A stretch of DNA of 64,000 nt, taken from NCBI RefSeq assembly GCF_005405105.1, contig NZ_BJDK01000003.1, positions 1 to 64,000 on the forward strand. Reading direction: 5' to 3'. Source of the DNA: Lactiplantibacillus dongliensis (GTDB lineage Bacteria; Bacillota; Bacilli; Lactobacillales; Lactobacillaceae). Below, piece after piece: positions 42,304 through 51,326 of the stretch; positions within the stretch are counted from its first letter, which is position 1; every line of letters begins with the position of its first letter. The notes under the pieces are model-generated. The model ran no database searches, was not told the origin of the DNA, and was given only the letters and a program-made list of their open reading frames with translations. Both the position numbers and the translations under genes were made by a program.

Positions 42304-42885
42304 CTACCCTGCTTTCAAAAGAAGTGTCACGCTCGCGACCGCCTGTTGCTTTAATTGTGTCATCCCAGGCTGTTGCTTGGCTAGAATCTGCAGGCCGGTG
42401 CGCAGTTGCATCAAGCTAGCTGCAATCGTCGCCGTTGAAGCTGGCAATGATTGCGCCTGCCGCGTCAACAGTCCAACTAATCGCGTTTGTAAGTCTAAAT
42501 AAATAGCTTGCGTTTGATCAGCAATCAAGGAATCGGCATCACCGACCTCGGCCATCAAGTTAACCATTAAACAACCTGCTGGCCAGGTCTCACTCTTAAA
42601 CGGCATTAACAAACAATCTGCCAGTAGTGCTGGCAACGGTGTGCCGAGCGCTTGATCACGTTCAATCAGCCGCGTTAATTGTTGATTCAATACCGTCTGA
42701 TAGGCTTGTAAACATTGACGTAATGCGACTGGTTTACTACGGTAACGGCGATAAAACTGGGAGCGTGAGAGTTGCCCGGCCGCAGCTAAATCAGCTACGG
42801 TCGTTTGCCCATAACCAACCGTCCAAAATTGGATCATTAACTTTTCCGTCACTTGGGCTGGTGTTAATTGCGTTGTCATTGCCAT
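42304..42885 (-). CDS. TetR family regulator
   Basis: 193 residues. The N-terminal TetR helix-turn-helix (about 8-55; ADLAAAGQLSRSQFYRRYRSKPVAL) is followed by a ligand domain (60-190) with a Cys in LADCLLMPFKSETWPAGCLMVNL, typical of the TetR_C_16/AcrR-like class. It lies in the middle of a three-gene operon: DUF4870 gene, this regulator, macrodomain gene. The ligand is unknown. SD GGGAGG 7 bp before the ATG. Confidence 0.87.
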   Translation of the reverse strand: MAMTTQLTPAQVTEKLMIQFWTVGYGQTTVADLAAAGQLSRSQFYRRYRSKPVALRQCLQAYQTVLNQQLTRLIERDQALGTPLPALLADCLLMPFKSETWPAGCLMVNLMAEVGDADSLIADQTQAIYLDLQTRLVGLLTRQAQSLPASTATIAASLMQLRTGLQILAKQQPGMTQLKQQAVASVTLLLKAG

Positions 42886-42904
42886 TTAAAAACCTCCCGA
42901 CTGC

Positions 42905-43228
42905 TTACGCGGTCACTAAAATTTGAATCCCACGAATAATTGACCAGAAGTAACTGACAACAGCGACTATCCCGAAAATGGCGAGTAAAATAATGGCCAA
43001 CCAGCCGCTATGCATCAAGTTATCCATATACAGTCCTGAAACACCTAAAACAATCAATAAGATGACGGCCATGACGGCTGGTAAGACATGGAGCCAGAAC
43101 GCCCGTCCCGCCGTGCGATGGGCTTCAGGGTTGTCGCCAGTCAGGACCCACACGATTAATGGAAACAAGACTGGTAAGAACAAAATGCTTAAATAACTCA
43201 AACTATCAATCATACGATTTCGTTGCAT
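42905..43228 (-). CDS. DUF4870-type membrane protein
   Basis: 107 residues with three TM segments. The block LSYLSILFLPVLFPLIVWVLTGDNPEAHRTAGRAFWLHVLPA is the DUF4870/YccF-like signature, with the conserved loop and His before the second TM. Function unknown. The start ATG at 43228 lies 7-8 bp after GGGGAGG; an earlier TTG is weaker. First gene of the operon with TetR (19-bp gap). Confidence 0.75.
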   Translation of the reverse strand: MQRNRMIDSLSYLSILFLPVLFPLIVWVLTGDNPEAHRTAGRAFWLHVLPAVMAVILLIVLGVSGLYMDNLMHSGWLAIILLAIFGIVAVVSYFWSIIRGIQILVTA

Positions 43229-43407
43229 GAACAACGCCTCCCCAATCAGACTTTACCACGAGTATAGCGAACCCAACGCGTCACGGCAAATCCTAAAGAA
43301 CGGTTAAGTTGTTTAGAAGTCTTTCAAGTTTATGGTCCGGTTATCCCATTTGGGGATGGGTCTGCTATAATTCAAGGTGCATTAGTTAAGATGCGGAGGA
43401 ATGTATC

Positions 43408-44370
43408 ATGCAATTTAAATTCAAATGGGGCGTTTTATTAGCTGCCCTACTACTTAGTATCGGTGGTTGGCAATTGACGTCACGTGCCGATGACAGTTCA
43501 ACTGACACCCCCATCGTGACACTGGGAACCAGCCTAACGAGCAGTCAAAGGGACGGTACCATCAAGACCTTAACTGCCAATCTCGACGACAGTAGCAATT
43601 ATCAAACGTTAACCGTCAATGGTGACACTTTGGTCAAATACCTTAACCCCGCTGGCGAGAGCTTCACGAGTAGTTCGGGAGTTTGGTCCAGTGCCATGAT
43701 TGAAAAGACCAGTTCCGGGTCCGGGATCAATGTTAAGATTCTCGACTATAATGGCAGTAATAACATCACGACCATTACCGCTGATCAATATAAAAACGCG
43801 GCCTTAACTGCCGGGATTGCCGATGCCAACATTTATATCACATCGGCTACCCCCATCGATGGCTCGGGCGCGTTAGCTGGGATCTATGCAGCTTATGCTA
43901 AAGCCGGCAACAGTCTCAACAACAAGCAAGTCAGTGCTGCTCAAAACGAATTAAGCACGCTAAGTGGAATTACTAAGGATAACAAGGATAAGGACGGTTA
44001 TTCTGATGCCCAATTAAATAATGCGGTGGCCGGTGCCAAAAAAGACATGGCACAAAAAGGGAGTAACGTCACCAAAAACGAAATTACAACGATCGTCAAT
44101 AATCAAATCACCAATAATAACTTAACTAATGTCATTACCAACAATCAAAAGACGCAAATCATCAACTTACTGGTTAAAATTCGCGATTCTGGTGCATTGG
44201 ATTCATCCAGTTTCAAGACACAAGCCGGCTCATTGATGAAGAATATTCAATCAAACGCCAAAGGTATTTTCAACAAATTAAATACCCCTGAAAACCAAAA
44301 TGCTTTCCAAAAGGTCTGGACGTCAATTACCAATTTCTTCAGTTCAATCTTTAAATCTATTTTTGGTTAA
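43408..44370 (+). CDS. DUF1002 family secreted protein
   Basis: 320 residues. A signal peptide (1-27, cleaved near SRADD) precedes the DUF1002 domain (about 35-300): VTLGTSLTSSQRDGTIKTL, TVNGDTLVKYLNPAGE, then ALAGIYAAYAKAG and an Asn-rich region (TNNNLTNVITNN). Family members are found outside the membrane in many Firmicutes with no agreed function. SD GCGGAGGA is upstream; promoter TATAAT is near 43367. Monocistronic, with a terminator. Confidence 0.82.
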   Translation: MQFKFKWGVLLAALLLSIGGWQLTSRADDSSTDTPIVTLGTSLTSSQRDGTIKTLTANLDDSSNYQTLTVNGDTLVKYLNPAGESFTSSSGVWSSAMIEKTSSGSGINVKILDYNGSNNITTITADQYKNAALTAGIADANIYITSATPIDGSGALAGIYAAYAKAGNSLNNKQVSAAQNELSTLSGITKDNKDKDGYSDAQLNNAVAGAKKDMAQKGSNVTKNEITTIVNNQITNNNLTNVITNNQKTQIINLLVKIRDSGALDSSSFKTQAGSLMKNIQSNAKGIFNKLNTPENQNAFQKVWTSITNFFSSIFKSIFG

Positions 44371-44378
44371 ACGGCATT

Positions 44379-44431
44379 AAAAAAGCTAGCAATCACTTGG
44401 ACCCGTGCCCGAGTAGTTGCTAGTTTTTTTA
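44379..44431 (+). terminator. Terminator of the DUF1002 gene
   Basis: AGCTAGCAATCACTTGG / CCGAGTAGTTGCTAG stem followed by seven T. Confidence 0.8.
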
Positions 44432-44470
44432 CTAAATAATCGTTGGGCAGATTACCAACCACGCTCCGCC

Positions 44471-44626
44471 AAGCGGATAAGGTATCCGGTGGGGACCAGG
44501 AATAGCCAAAGTGCAGTCTATGTCTTCGCTTCGAAGCCGAAGCTCACGTCTTCGAAGGCGTCCCATGCAGTAAGGCCAGCCAATAACGCTGGCCAACTGC
44601 ATCGACACGGGACACCTCATCCGCTC
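44471..44626 (-). repeat. Divergent structured element with long hairpins
   Basis: Outer arms AGCGGATAAGGTATCC / GACACCTCATCCGCT. Inside are GCAGTAAGGCCAGC / GCTGGCCAACTGC and CTTCGAAG / CTTCGAAG hairpins. On the minus strand it shows GTGTCG before the first hairpin and GACTGCACTTTGGC later, as in the main family. No credible gene is present; the open frames here follow from the repeats. Confidence 0.6.
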
Positions 44627-44778
44627 AGCTACACTCAAATTGCCTTGGCTAAAACGGTAAGTCGATAACGACTCTAGCTGAAACTCACCAATAACAAAAC
44701 CAGTTGTCGAAGTCTCAATCTAATCTTTAAGAATCAAACTTGCTATACTTGTTACAACATAGTCGTGAATTAGCAGCG

Positions 44779-44830
44779 AGCGGACTGGATGATGCTCAGT
44801 GGTGGCCACCATGTTCTAGTGTCAATCCAA
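44779..44830. repeat. Fragment of the structured repeat
   Basis: GGACTGGATGATGCTCAGTGGTGGCCACCATGTTC joins the two halves of the outer arm with the interior deleted. Nothing else is visible between 44640 and 44919. Confidence 0.45.
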
Positions 44831-44919
44831 ATCAACCGGGTCGACATTTGCCAGCTATCATTTAGTTCAATCATTTTGACTGTTAAGTTAGTTTACTAAC
44901 CAATCATTTCCGTCTATAC

Positions 44920-44967
44920 TAAAAAATCGTCCCCGCAGTACTCTTCAAACTGCGTGAACGATTTTTT
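44920..44967 (-). terminator. Terminator of the MarR gene
   Basis: AAAATCGTTCACGCAGT / ACTGCGGGGACGATTTTTT on the minus strand. Confidence 0.85.
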
Positions 44968-45000
44968 AAAATGATTGACACTTTGTTACAAGTTACTAGT

Positions 45001-45498
45001 TTATGCTTCGGCCCGCTTGATATCGGCATAACTGGCCTTTTCAGATTGCTTGCCGGCATTATTGTTGACAAACTGATCCATAAATTCATCAACTAAATCT
45101 AAAGTTTGATATTGCTTAGCTAAGTTAAATGATTGGCTCCACGCACGATTGCGTTGTAATAATTCTGAGAAGACCACGTGTTCAATCCGGGCCCCTTCTG
45201 GTGTTAATTTCAAAACTTTGTTTCGACGATCATGATCTTCCGCTTCTTGATATAAGTAATCTTTTCGTAATAAGCGACCAATTAATCGTGAAATTGCTGA
45301 ACGCGTAACGCCATGAGTTTCCGCGATATCCATTAAACGAATCTTGCCCTTGGCTTCGGCAATATCATAAAGAATGTAAAATTCGTCTAGCGTAATCCCG
45401 TGCTCCGTGGCTGGTTCCGCGAACATGTCGGATAAGTTCTTAAAACCGTGTAAGTACATGTGACTAAAGCGATTAAAAAGCTCCATGTCTTCATTCAT
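45001..45498 (-). CDS. MarR family transcriptional regulator
   Basis: 165 residues. The winged helix (about 45-100) has RLMDIAETHGVTRSAISRLIGRLLRKDYLYQEAEDHDRRNKVLKLT, with the DxRxxxLxLT wing motif. The function is repression or activation of an unknown target set, which may include its own gene. Monocistronic, SD AAAGGGAG upstream. The divergent or adjacent genes (DUF1002, TetR) are not clear targets. Confidence 0.88.
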   Translation of the reverse strand: MNEDMELFNRFSHMYLHGFKNLSDMFAEPATEHGITLDEFYILYDIAEAKGKIRLMDIAETHGVTRSAISRLIGRLLRKDYLYQEAEDHDRRNKVLKLTPEGARIEHVVFSELLQRNRAWSQSFNLAKQYQTLDLVDEFMDQFVNNNAGKQSEKASYADIKRAEA

Positions 45499-45660
45499 AA
45501 TAAAAATCTCCCTTTCAATTCAAAAGTCGAATTAGGCCATCAATTGTCATAATCCGCTCCAAAGTTATTTTAAAATTAGTAAGCGTCTTTTATCATTTCC
45601 CCGATTTAAAGTGTACTAGTATATTTTACGAAATACAAGGAATTTAGGTTATCTTTTATA

Positions 45661-46338
45661 TTAAATTTTTATTTCAGCGCTCAAATCGATTGTGGCATGC
45701 TCATGTAAGTAACTAATAAATTGTTGATAGTAGCGATCGGTATTATATTTCGCTGTACTTAAGTAAATCTGGTCGATTTTTTGCCGCTGTTCACCGATTA
45801 ATAAGTAAAATGCCTGCGAAATATTTTCTGAGATGACTTCGACACTGGCTTTCAATAAGACCCGCTTAAAGAAGACCGCCATCCCGCCTGAAACCGCAAA
45901 GTTAATGGCATAGCGGATCACCGCGGTCTCCCCTTTAACCCCGATTGATTCCAGCCAATCTAGGGTCACCAAGACCAATTCAGTGGTTAATTCTGGATTC
46001 TCAAAAATATCTTTAGTAAAGTTTTCCATCTTGGGATTTTCATCCAAGGTTCGTAGCATAAAGCTCATCTGAATCATGGTTCGTTGCTCCGCAGATAAAG
46101 CCGTCAACTGCTCATTACTGTACACAAACGCACTTAACATAATTTCATTTAACATCGTACTTAAAAGCACGATTTTCTTAGGAAAATAGTGCTGCAATAA
46201 CGATTTACTGATGTCGCAAACTTCGGCAATATCTTTCATCTGGACATTGTCATAGCCATTTTCCGCAAATAAACGAAAAGCGGTGTTCACGATCTCCATT
46301 CGGCGCTGCGTATTTCTTTTTCGTGGCACGACTTTCAT
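45661..46338 (-). CDS. TetR family regulator
   Basis: 225 residues. The N-terminal helix-turn-helix (about 10-60; AFRLFAENGYDNVQMKDIAEVCDISKSLLQHYFPKK) is of TetR type. The ligand domain (70-215) matches no family I know. SD GAGGGGG precedes the ATG. Upstream, 46352-46407 holds three copies of the heptamer AATTAAC, a possible binding region. Divergent from pckA with a 440-bp gap. Confidence 0.85.
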   Translation of the reverse strand: MKVVPRKRNTQRRMEIVNTAFRLFAENGYDNVQMKDIAEVCDISKSLLQHYFPKKIVLLSTMLNEIMLSAFVYSNEQLTALSAEQRTMIQMSFMLRTLDENPKMENFTKDIFENPELTTELVLVTLDWLESIGVKGETAVIRYAINFAVSGGMAVFFKRVLLKASVEVISENISQAFYLLIGEQRQKIDQIYLSTAKYNTDRYYQQFISYLHEHATIDLSAEIKI

Positions 46339-46780
46339 CCCCCTCGCCCGCCAATTAACTGATCATCCAAATTAACCGGCTTAATTATTTTATCATATCA
46401 ATTAACTATTTTTAGAATTTCTCGTTATTTTCCCCTTTTAAAGCTATACTAATATACTTTTCAGTGCAAGTTTAAGACAACTGTTCGCCACGATCTGCCC
46501 CGATTACGAATCAAAACCAGTCTGGTACTCGCGATTAAAGAAACTGCCTTATCAACTGATAAGTTTTTATACACGTATTGTTAGTGCCGATCATCAATGC
46601 GACCACTCTGTCTCAGCCGATGCTAAAGCAACTAAAGTTTAGCTTGTCACAACTGCATCATCGCTTGATTTTGCAGTGTTCAAAATCCGTCAAAGCTTGA
46701 TACAGTCATAAATAAAGCGCTTTCGCAATCGTCATTTGTGGTAAACTTAATCTATTAAAGATGATAGGGAGGCAATCAGC
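46339..46780. other. Intergenic region between tetR and pckA
   Basis: No gene seen. It contains CAATTAACT at 46352-46360 and 46399-46407, AAATTAACC at 46369-46377, and the cre candidate at 46712-46726. The middle part (46440-46700) shows nothing I can assign. Confidence 0.5.
46712..46726. promoter_or_regulatory. Candidate cre (CcpA) site upstream of pckA
   Basis: ATAAAGCGCTTTCGC, with core AAAGCGCTTT matching the palindromic centre of cre sites, 54 bp before the pckA start codon. It fits glucose repression of a gluconeogenic gene. Confidence 0.55.
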
Positions 46781-48433
46781 ATGAGTACTCAAAATTCATA
46801 TCCATTAGCTGATATCGGTCGTCACAATCCAATTTTTTCACAAATTCGCTCGACCGTTGAGACAGCTTTTTACGCCAATAACATGACCCACGTTCCAAAT
46901 GTCGCAACGGCCTACGAGTTAGCCGTCAACGGTCCCGGAACCGTTAAGACCGATTTACCGATCTATCGGGCAACTGATCTCGGCTTACCGGCAGACGCCA
47001 AAATGCTCGTTGAAAATACCGGTAAAGTGGTCGGTCGGACCGCTCAAGCCCGGCGGATTCTCGGTACCGCTGGCGTCGATGAGGCCGATATGGCTGGGCG
47101 GCTCCGCCAAGCTATCTACAAAGCTCAAAATGAGCATTTCATCAAAACGGATGTCTTTGTGGGCTTAGACAATGACTTTATCGTGCGCGCCCACTTAGCG
47201 ATTCAGAATAACTATGCGAATAATTTACTGTCCTATCTGCTCAACTTCCAACCAATTACCAAGCAGTATCAGGACATGTTTGATCATTCGACGGCCTACC
47301 CAGAAGGCGACATTTACATCTACGCGGACCCTACCTACCATGACCCGGATTATCCTGATGGCCTAGCCATTTTTGATCCTGAACATAATGTTGCCGCCAT
47401 CTTGGGAATGCCATACTTCGGTGAATTAAAGAAATCAACCCTGACTTTAGCGTGGTCGATTGCGCATCGGCACGGCTACGTTGCTTGTCACGGCGGTTTA
47501 AAGGCATTCCATTTTGCCGACAAACAAGATCAAGTCTTCGCGATGTTTGGCTTATCTGGTTCCGGCAAATCAACGCTAACGCATGCCAAACATGGTTACA
47601 AATACGACATTACCGTACTGCATGACGATGCCTTTGTTATTAATCGCCAAAATGGGAGTTCCGTTGCTTTAGAACCCTCTTATTTTGATAAAACTAACGA
47701 CTATCCTATGGCTTCTAAGGAACCCAAATACTTTATGACCATTCAAAATGTCGGCGTCACGTTAGACGATCACGGTCGCAAAGTTCTGGTCACTGAAGAC
47801 TTGCGTAATGGTAATGGCCGGACAATTAAGTCCCGTTACGCCTCCACTAACCGCGTCGACAAAGAAGAGGCCCCAATTAATGCCATCTTCTGGATCATGA
47901 AGGATGATTGCTTGCCACCTGTAATCAAAGTCGACGATCCGACTCTCGCCGCCACTTTTGGGGCTACCTTGGCCACCAAACGGAGCTCCGCTGAAAACTT
48001 GATCGGCAATGTTGACCGTAACGCCTTAGTCATCGAACCATTCGCTAACCCATTCAGAGTTTACCCACTATCTGAAGATTACCACGACTTTAAAGCGTTA
48101 TTTGAAGAACGCCACTTAGACTGCTACCTACTCAATACTGGTTACTTTGGTGACAAGAAAGTCCCTAAGGAAATCACATTAGGAGCTTTGGAAGCAATTG
48201 TTAACGGGACAACCGAATGGGAATCCTTTGCTGGCTTAGATCACCTGCAAAACTTAAAGTTAGCTGATTTCCCAGTTGATTATGATAATCCTGACTATCG
48301 CGACCTAGTGGCAACCCGGCTGGAGATTCGTTCAAACTTCATCGACCATTATCAACATACCCATAACGATCGCTTGCCGCACGAAACTAGCGATGTGTTG
48401 TTTAAATTACAACAACAATTGAAGCGCAACTAA
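46781..48433 (+). CDS. pckA: Phosphoenolpyruvate carboxykinase (ATP)
   Basis: 550 residues, cytosolic. It interconverts oxaloacetate + ATP and phosphoenolpyruvate + CO2 + ADP. Motifs: P-loop MFGLSGSGKSTLTHAKH (about residues 254-270), metal site VLHDDAFVINR, and RNGNGRTIKSRYASTNRVD near the ATP ribose site. The substrate block YGELKKSTLTLAW-like (MPYFGELKKSTLTLAWSIAHRHGYVACHGG region) matches PCK-specific motifs. SD AGGGAGG, 10 bp before the ATG. The gene stands alone with a cre-like site upstream. Confidence 0.95.
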   Translation: MSTQNSYPLADIGRHNPIFSQIRSTVETAFYANNMTHVPNVATAYELAVNGPGTVKTDLPIYRATDLGLPADAKMLVENTGKVVGRTAQARRILGTAGVDEADMAGRLRQAIYKAQNEHFIKTDVFVGLDNDFIVRAHLAIQNNYANNLLSYLLNFQPITKQYQDMFDHSTAYPEGDIYIYADPTYHDPDYPDGLAIFDPEHNVAAILGMPYFGELKKSTLTLAWSIAHRHGYVACHGGLKAFHFADKQDQVFAMFGLSGSGKSTLTHAKHGYKYDITVLHDDAFVINRQNGSSVALEPSYFDKTNDYPMASKEPKYFMTIQNVGVTLDDHGRKVLVTEDLRNGNGRTIKSRYASTNRVDKEEAPINAIFWIMKDDCLPPVIKVDDPTLAATFGATLATKRSSAENLIGNVDRNALVIEPFANPFRVYPLSEDYHDFKALFEERHLDCYLLNTGYFGDKKVPKEITLGALEAIVNGTTEWESFAGLDHLQNLKLADFPVDYDNPDYRDLVATRLEIRSNFIDHYQHTHNDRLPHETSDVLFKLQQQLKRN

Positions 48434-48537
48434 CTAAGGATTTCATTCTAGCCCCGTTTTTTTCAAATTAAGGTTATAATGAAAGTATCAGTTACAAGCA
48501 CTGAACTTTTACGAATCTAATAATCGGGGTGAAGAGC

Positions 48538-48729
48538 ATGGAACTACCATTAAGTCAGTTATCTGAAAAAATCATTGCGTTCGAACGGGATCACCATTTG
48601 ACCGACAACGATTTAGCCTTTGGCAGTCAATTATCAGTGGAACGGATCCATAATATTAAATCTGGTGAAATGACGCCAACACAAGAAGAAGTTCAATTAT
48701 TGAAGAAATTCATGAATAGCAAAAGCTAA
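48538..48729 (+). CDS. Small helix-turn-helix protein
   Basis: 63 residues: IIAFERDHHLTDNDLAFGSQLSVERIHNIKSGEMTPT has an XRE-like helix-turn-helix shape but the protein has no further domain. It is a type of protein widespread in lactobacilli and often called LBP_cg2126-like; the role is unknown. The ATG at 48538 lies 8 bp after GGGG; a GTG three codons earlier overlaps the SD. Confidence 0.7.
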   Translation: MELPLSQLSEKIIAFERDHHLTDNDLAFGSQLSVERIHNIKSGEMTPTQEEVQLLKKFMNSKS

Positions 48730-48737
48730 ATGCCATC

Positions 48738-48770
48738 CAAAAAGGCCCCCCGCTTGGGAGGCCTTTTTTA
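48738..48770. terminator. Bidirectional terminator
   Basis: AAAAAGGCCCCCC / GGGAGGCCTTTTTT between the converging HTH and NlpC/P60 genes. Confidence 0.88.
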
Positions 48771-48835
48771 GTCGTGTTTTGATTGCCACCTACCGTAACA
48801 GGTTCGTTGCAACCAACGCTATCATTAAACGCTCG

Positions 48836-49915
48836 TTACCGAACGTGAATTGCAAAGCTAGGGGTAAAGTAGGCGGTACTCTTAACGGAAACCGTTTCGC
48901 CGTAATCTGGTGAAGCGATATATTTGCCATTACCTAAATAAATCCCCACGTGATAAGGCGCAGCATCAGATCCCCAGAAAACCAAATCACCAACTTGAGC
49001 TTGACCAAAGGAGATGTGGGTTCCCGCCGTGGCCTGCGTATAAGTAGTCCGACCAATCGTAACCCCGGCCTTAGCAAAAGCGGCTTGCGTAAAGGCCGAA
49101 CAATCCATTTGTTCGTACGGTGTCCCTAAATAAGAATAGGCTGCCGCCACGATGGAACTCGCCGTGGCGGTTCCAGTAGTGCTAGTTGTCGTTGAATGAC
49201 CGGCCGTCGCTGAACTCGAATTAGCCGAGCTAGTCACGGAACTGGTGTTACTCGTGGTTGCACCAGGCGTCGTGGCGCTAGCGCTCGTGGCTGAACTGAT
49301 TGAACTTTGACTAGTAGCACTAGCATTGGCCGTGCTGGCACTACTTTGACTAGCCGTTTGTGCTTGCACATGTGCCCGCGTGGTTGCACTGCTGGTACGA
49401 TTAGTCGAACTGGTTACCGCACTGCTGGTACGACTCCGACTGGCAGAACTAGCTGCTGACTGACTTTGACTAGTCGCGGTTGAAGCTGCCGTTGAACTGG
49501 CGCTGGTTGCGGAAGTCGAACTAGCACTTGCCGCAGCGGTTGCGGTCGAACTAGCAGTCTTCGCGGTACGATTGTTTGCTGCTTGACTCGTACCTTGGCT
49601 GGCCGCCGCGCTGGTTTCGCTTTGATTAGTCGCGGTCTTCGCTGATTTAGCAGTGCTGGTCGTAGTTGACCCAGTTGCCGCCTCGCCAGTTGGAATCGTA
49701 ATCTGATGCCCCGCAATAATTAAACTGGCATCGCTAAGCTTATTCTCGGCAACAATCTTTTTAATCGAAACGTGGTACTTTTGTGAATAATTCCAAACGG
49801 TATCGCCCGCCTGAATGGTAAATGTATCGGCATTAGCGACGCTTTGCCCGGCAACTAATAGGCCGGCTAAAGCCGCCGTCCCTAACATTGCTGATTTTAA
49901 GTTGATTTTGATAAT
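48836..49915 (-). CDS. LysM-NlpC/P60 peptidoglycan endopeptidase
   Basis: About 359 residues from the proposed AUU start (49915). A signal peptide, (M)IKINLKSAMLGTAALAGLL to VANA, is followed by one LysM domain (TFTIQAGDTVWNYSQKYHVSIKKIVAENKL). Then come an Ala/Ser/Thr-rich linker (about 80-240) and a C-terminal NlpC/P60 domain with catalytic Cys (YEQMDCSAF), His (PYHVGIYLGNG) and acidic/His third residue. It probably cuts gamma-D-Glu to diamino acid bonds in stem peptides. The only SD, GGAG (49925-49922), sits 6 bp from ATT and 9 bp from ATC, while the first ATG (49888) has none and would remove the charged part of the signal peptide. Confidence 0.85.
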   Translation of the reverse strand: MIKINLKSAMLGTAALAGLLVAGQSVANADTFTIQAGDTVWNYSQKYHVSIKKIVAENKLSDASLIIAGHQITIPTGEAATGSTTTSTAKSAKTATNQSETSAAASQGTSQAANNRTAKTASSTATAAASASSTSATSASSTAASTATSQSQSAASSASRSRTSSAVTSSTNRTSSATTRAHVQAQTASQSSASTANASATSQSSISSATSASATTPGATTSNTSSVTSSANSSSATAGHSTTTSTTGTATASSIVAAAYSYLGTPYEQMDCSAFTQAAFAKAGVTIGRTTYTQATAGTHISFGQAQVGDLVFWGSDAAPYHVGIYLGNGKYIASPDYGETVSVKSTAYFTPSFAIHVR

Positions 49916-50074
49916 GATTCACTCCAAAGAAAAAGTCACGTATGACACTTTCAAGCCACTCTCTATATTACTCAGTTTGTATTACATTGGGGTACCAGAT
50001 AAATAACATTATATTGCGTAGGTTACAATTAGTTGACAGTATGACTGATTTCAGTTAAAAACAGCTGTTTTTGA

Positions 50075-50107
50075 CAAAAAAAATCTGAAGCCGCAACTTC
50101 AGATTCC
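50075..50107 (-). terminator. Terminator of the 110-residue protein gene
   Basis: AATCTGAAG / CTTCAGATT with eight T on the minus strand. Confidence 0.85.
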
Positions 50108-50144
50108 ATCAATAGTCCTTAGTAAAGCTCGTCACTCCAGTCCC

Positions 50145-50477
50145 CTAACTAGTCTGACGATGATGATGCATCCGCGGTAGGCCTAAGAGCCACCGAATAT
50201 CATTGCCAGTAAAGTTTAACTTCACGAATTCGGTTTGGCGCGCTTGATCGTACATCGTGGTGACAACTTTAGTATCAAGTTCAATCACACGACGAGCGAC
50301 TTCTTCATCGAACAAATACAGCAAGGTTGCTTCAGTAATTTGTGTAATTGAGAAAATTTCCGCGGCGTTATCAAATAAATCAGTTTTGCTACGTTGTAAT
50401 TGAACCGTGCGAAACTGATCGTAAGCTTGATTCAAGACAAATTCAGCTTGCGTGGTTAATGCGGTCGTGGCTGCCAT
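50145..50477 (-). CDS. Hypothetical protein, 110 residues
   Basis: No recognised domain. The protein is mostly helical (AEFVLNQAYDQFRTVQLQRS, ATLLYLFDEEVARRVIEL) with His-rich end MHHHRQTS and no signal peptide or TM segment. SD GAGGGGG about 10 bp before the ATG, and its own terminator. It lies divergent to another unknown gene, with 145 bp between. Confidence 0.6.
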   Translation of the reverse strand: MAATTALTTQAEFVLNQAYDQFRTVQLQRSKTDLFDNAAEIFSITQITEATLLYLFDEEVARRVIELDTKVVTTMYDQARQTEFVKLNFTGNDIRWLLGLPRMHHHRQTS

Positions 50478-50622
50478 TTTTAAAAGACCCCCTCTTTAAA
50501 TTATCCCTATTCTAACGAGCTTCGTTTAAATTAGCTATCGCAAGCACTCTATTTATTAGGAAATTTGTTATACTACCTTTTGAACAATAAACCAACCTGA
50601 CACTGACTAAGGAGTTTTCAGC

Positions 50623-50994
50623 TTGACTAATACGAATGACCGTTACTACCAACCAAACGATATCAAAGACGCACTCCAGACGATCCAAAAGTTATTTAAC
50701 ACTTATACCAATGCACCACTAACCCCAGAATTAATGGCTTATCATCAAAAATTGGTTAATCAATTACAAACTAATTTATTGCCACTGGCGCAACAACAGA
50801 CTGACCAGTTACGTATCGACCAAATTAACCAAATGGTCGCCGTCATGCAAGACTGGCTCAAACTGCGGTTAAATGGTCAAGCGTTCAATGGCAAGATGCA
50901 ACACTTTAAATTCGTTAGCAATAACCAGCCAACTTTTAAACGGCGCGTGCATAAAATCCGCGGGGGCCAAAACCACCGGGCTAGTCGCCATTAG
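50623..50994 (+). CDS. Hypothetical protein, 123 residues
   Basis: I do not recognise it. Helical, Gln/Asn/Leu-rich N-terminal two thirds (LMAYHQKLVNQLQTNLLPLA) and a strongly basic tail (KRRVHKIRGGQNHRASRH) that could bind nucleic acid. Begins with TTG 8 bp after AAGGAG. No TM segment. Followed closely by a tRNA gene. Confidence 0.6.
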   Translation: MTNTNDRYYQPNDIKDALQTIQKLFNTYTNAPLTPELMAYHQKLVNQLQTNLLPLAQQQTDQLRIDQINQMVAVMQDWLKLRLNGQAFNGKMQHFKFVSNNQPTFKRRVHKIRGGQNHRASRH

Positions 50995-51058
50995 TTTGAA
51001 CCCGCTTACTTTCAGGGGTTGCACTCACCGAATTTTATTGTATACTAGAATAGTACTT

Positions 51059-51131
51059 GGGCCTTTAGCTCAGTTGGGAGAGCGCCTGCTTCGCATGTAG
51101 GAGGTCGTCGGTTCAAATCCGGTAAGGTCCA
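51059..51131 (+). tRNA. tRNA-Ala (CGC)
   Basis: 73 nt cloverleaf. Acceptor GGGCCTT / AAGGTCC with the G3.U70 pair that marks alanine tRNA, D arm GCTC / GAGC, anticodon arm CCTGC-TTCGCAT-GTAGG with anticodon CGC at the expected place, T arm GTCGG-TTCAAAT-CCGGT, discriminator A. CCA is not encoded. It reads GCG codons. Confidence 0.95.
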
Positions 51132-51142
51132 TAAAAAGTAAT

Positions 51143-51179
51143 AACACTACTTAGCGATTGGCTAGGTGGTGTTTTTTTC
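51143..51179 (+). terminator. tRNA terminator
   Basis: AACACTACTTAGC / GCTAGGTGGTGTT followed by T-tract. Confidence 0.85.
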
Positions 51180-51326
51180 GGCTCTATTTTCAACTTTTTT
51201 AGCTACCTTATCTGAGCACTTTTTATGACAAAAACCATTTCAGTAAGCTTTCAATGATTTTTTATTCAGCTTCACCATTAAACCTGCTATAGTAGGCTTA
51301 AACGGATTATTACTAAGGAGAATTTT

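Noticed and set aside
44417..44668. Open frames in the 44.4-44.7 kb gap
   Set aside because: They lie on long hairpins of a structured repeat; composition and frame do not look like protein coding.
51059..51131. tRNA-Ala as integration site of a mobile island
   Set aside because: No integrase gene and no second copy of the tRNA 3' end seen in the window.
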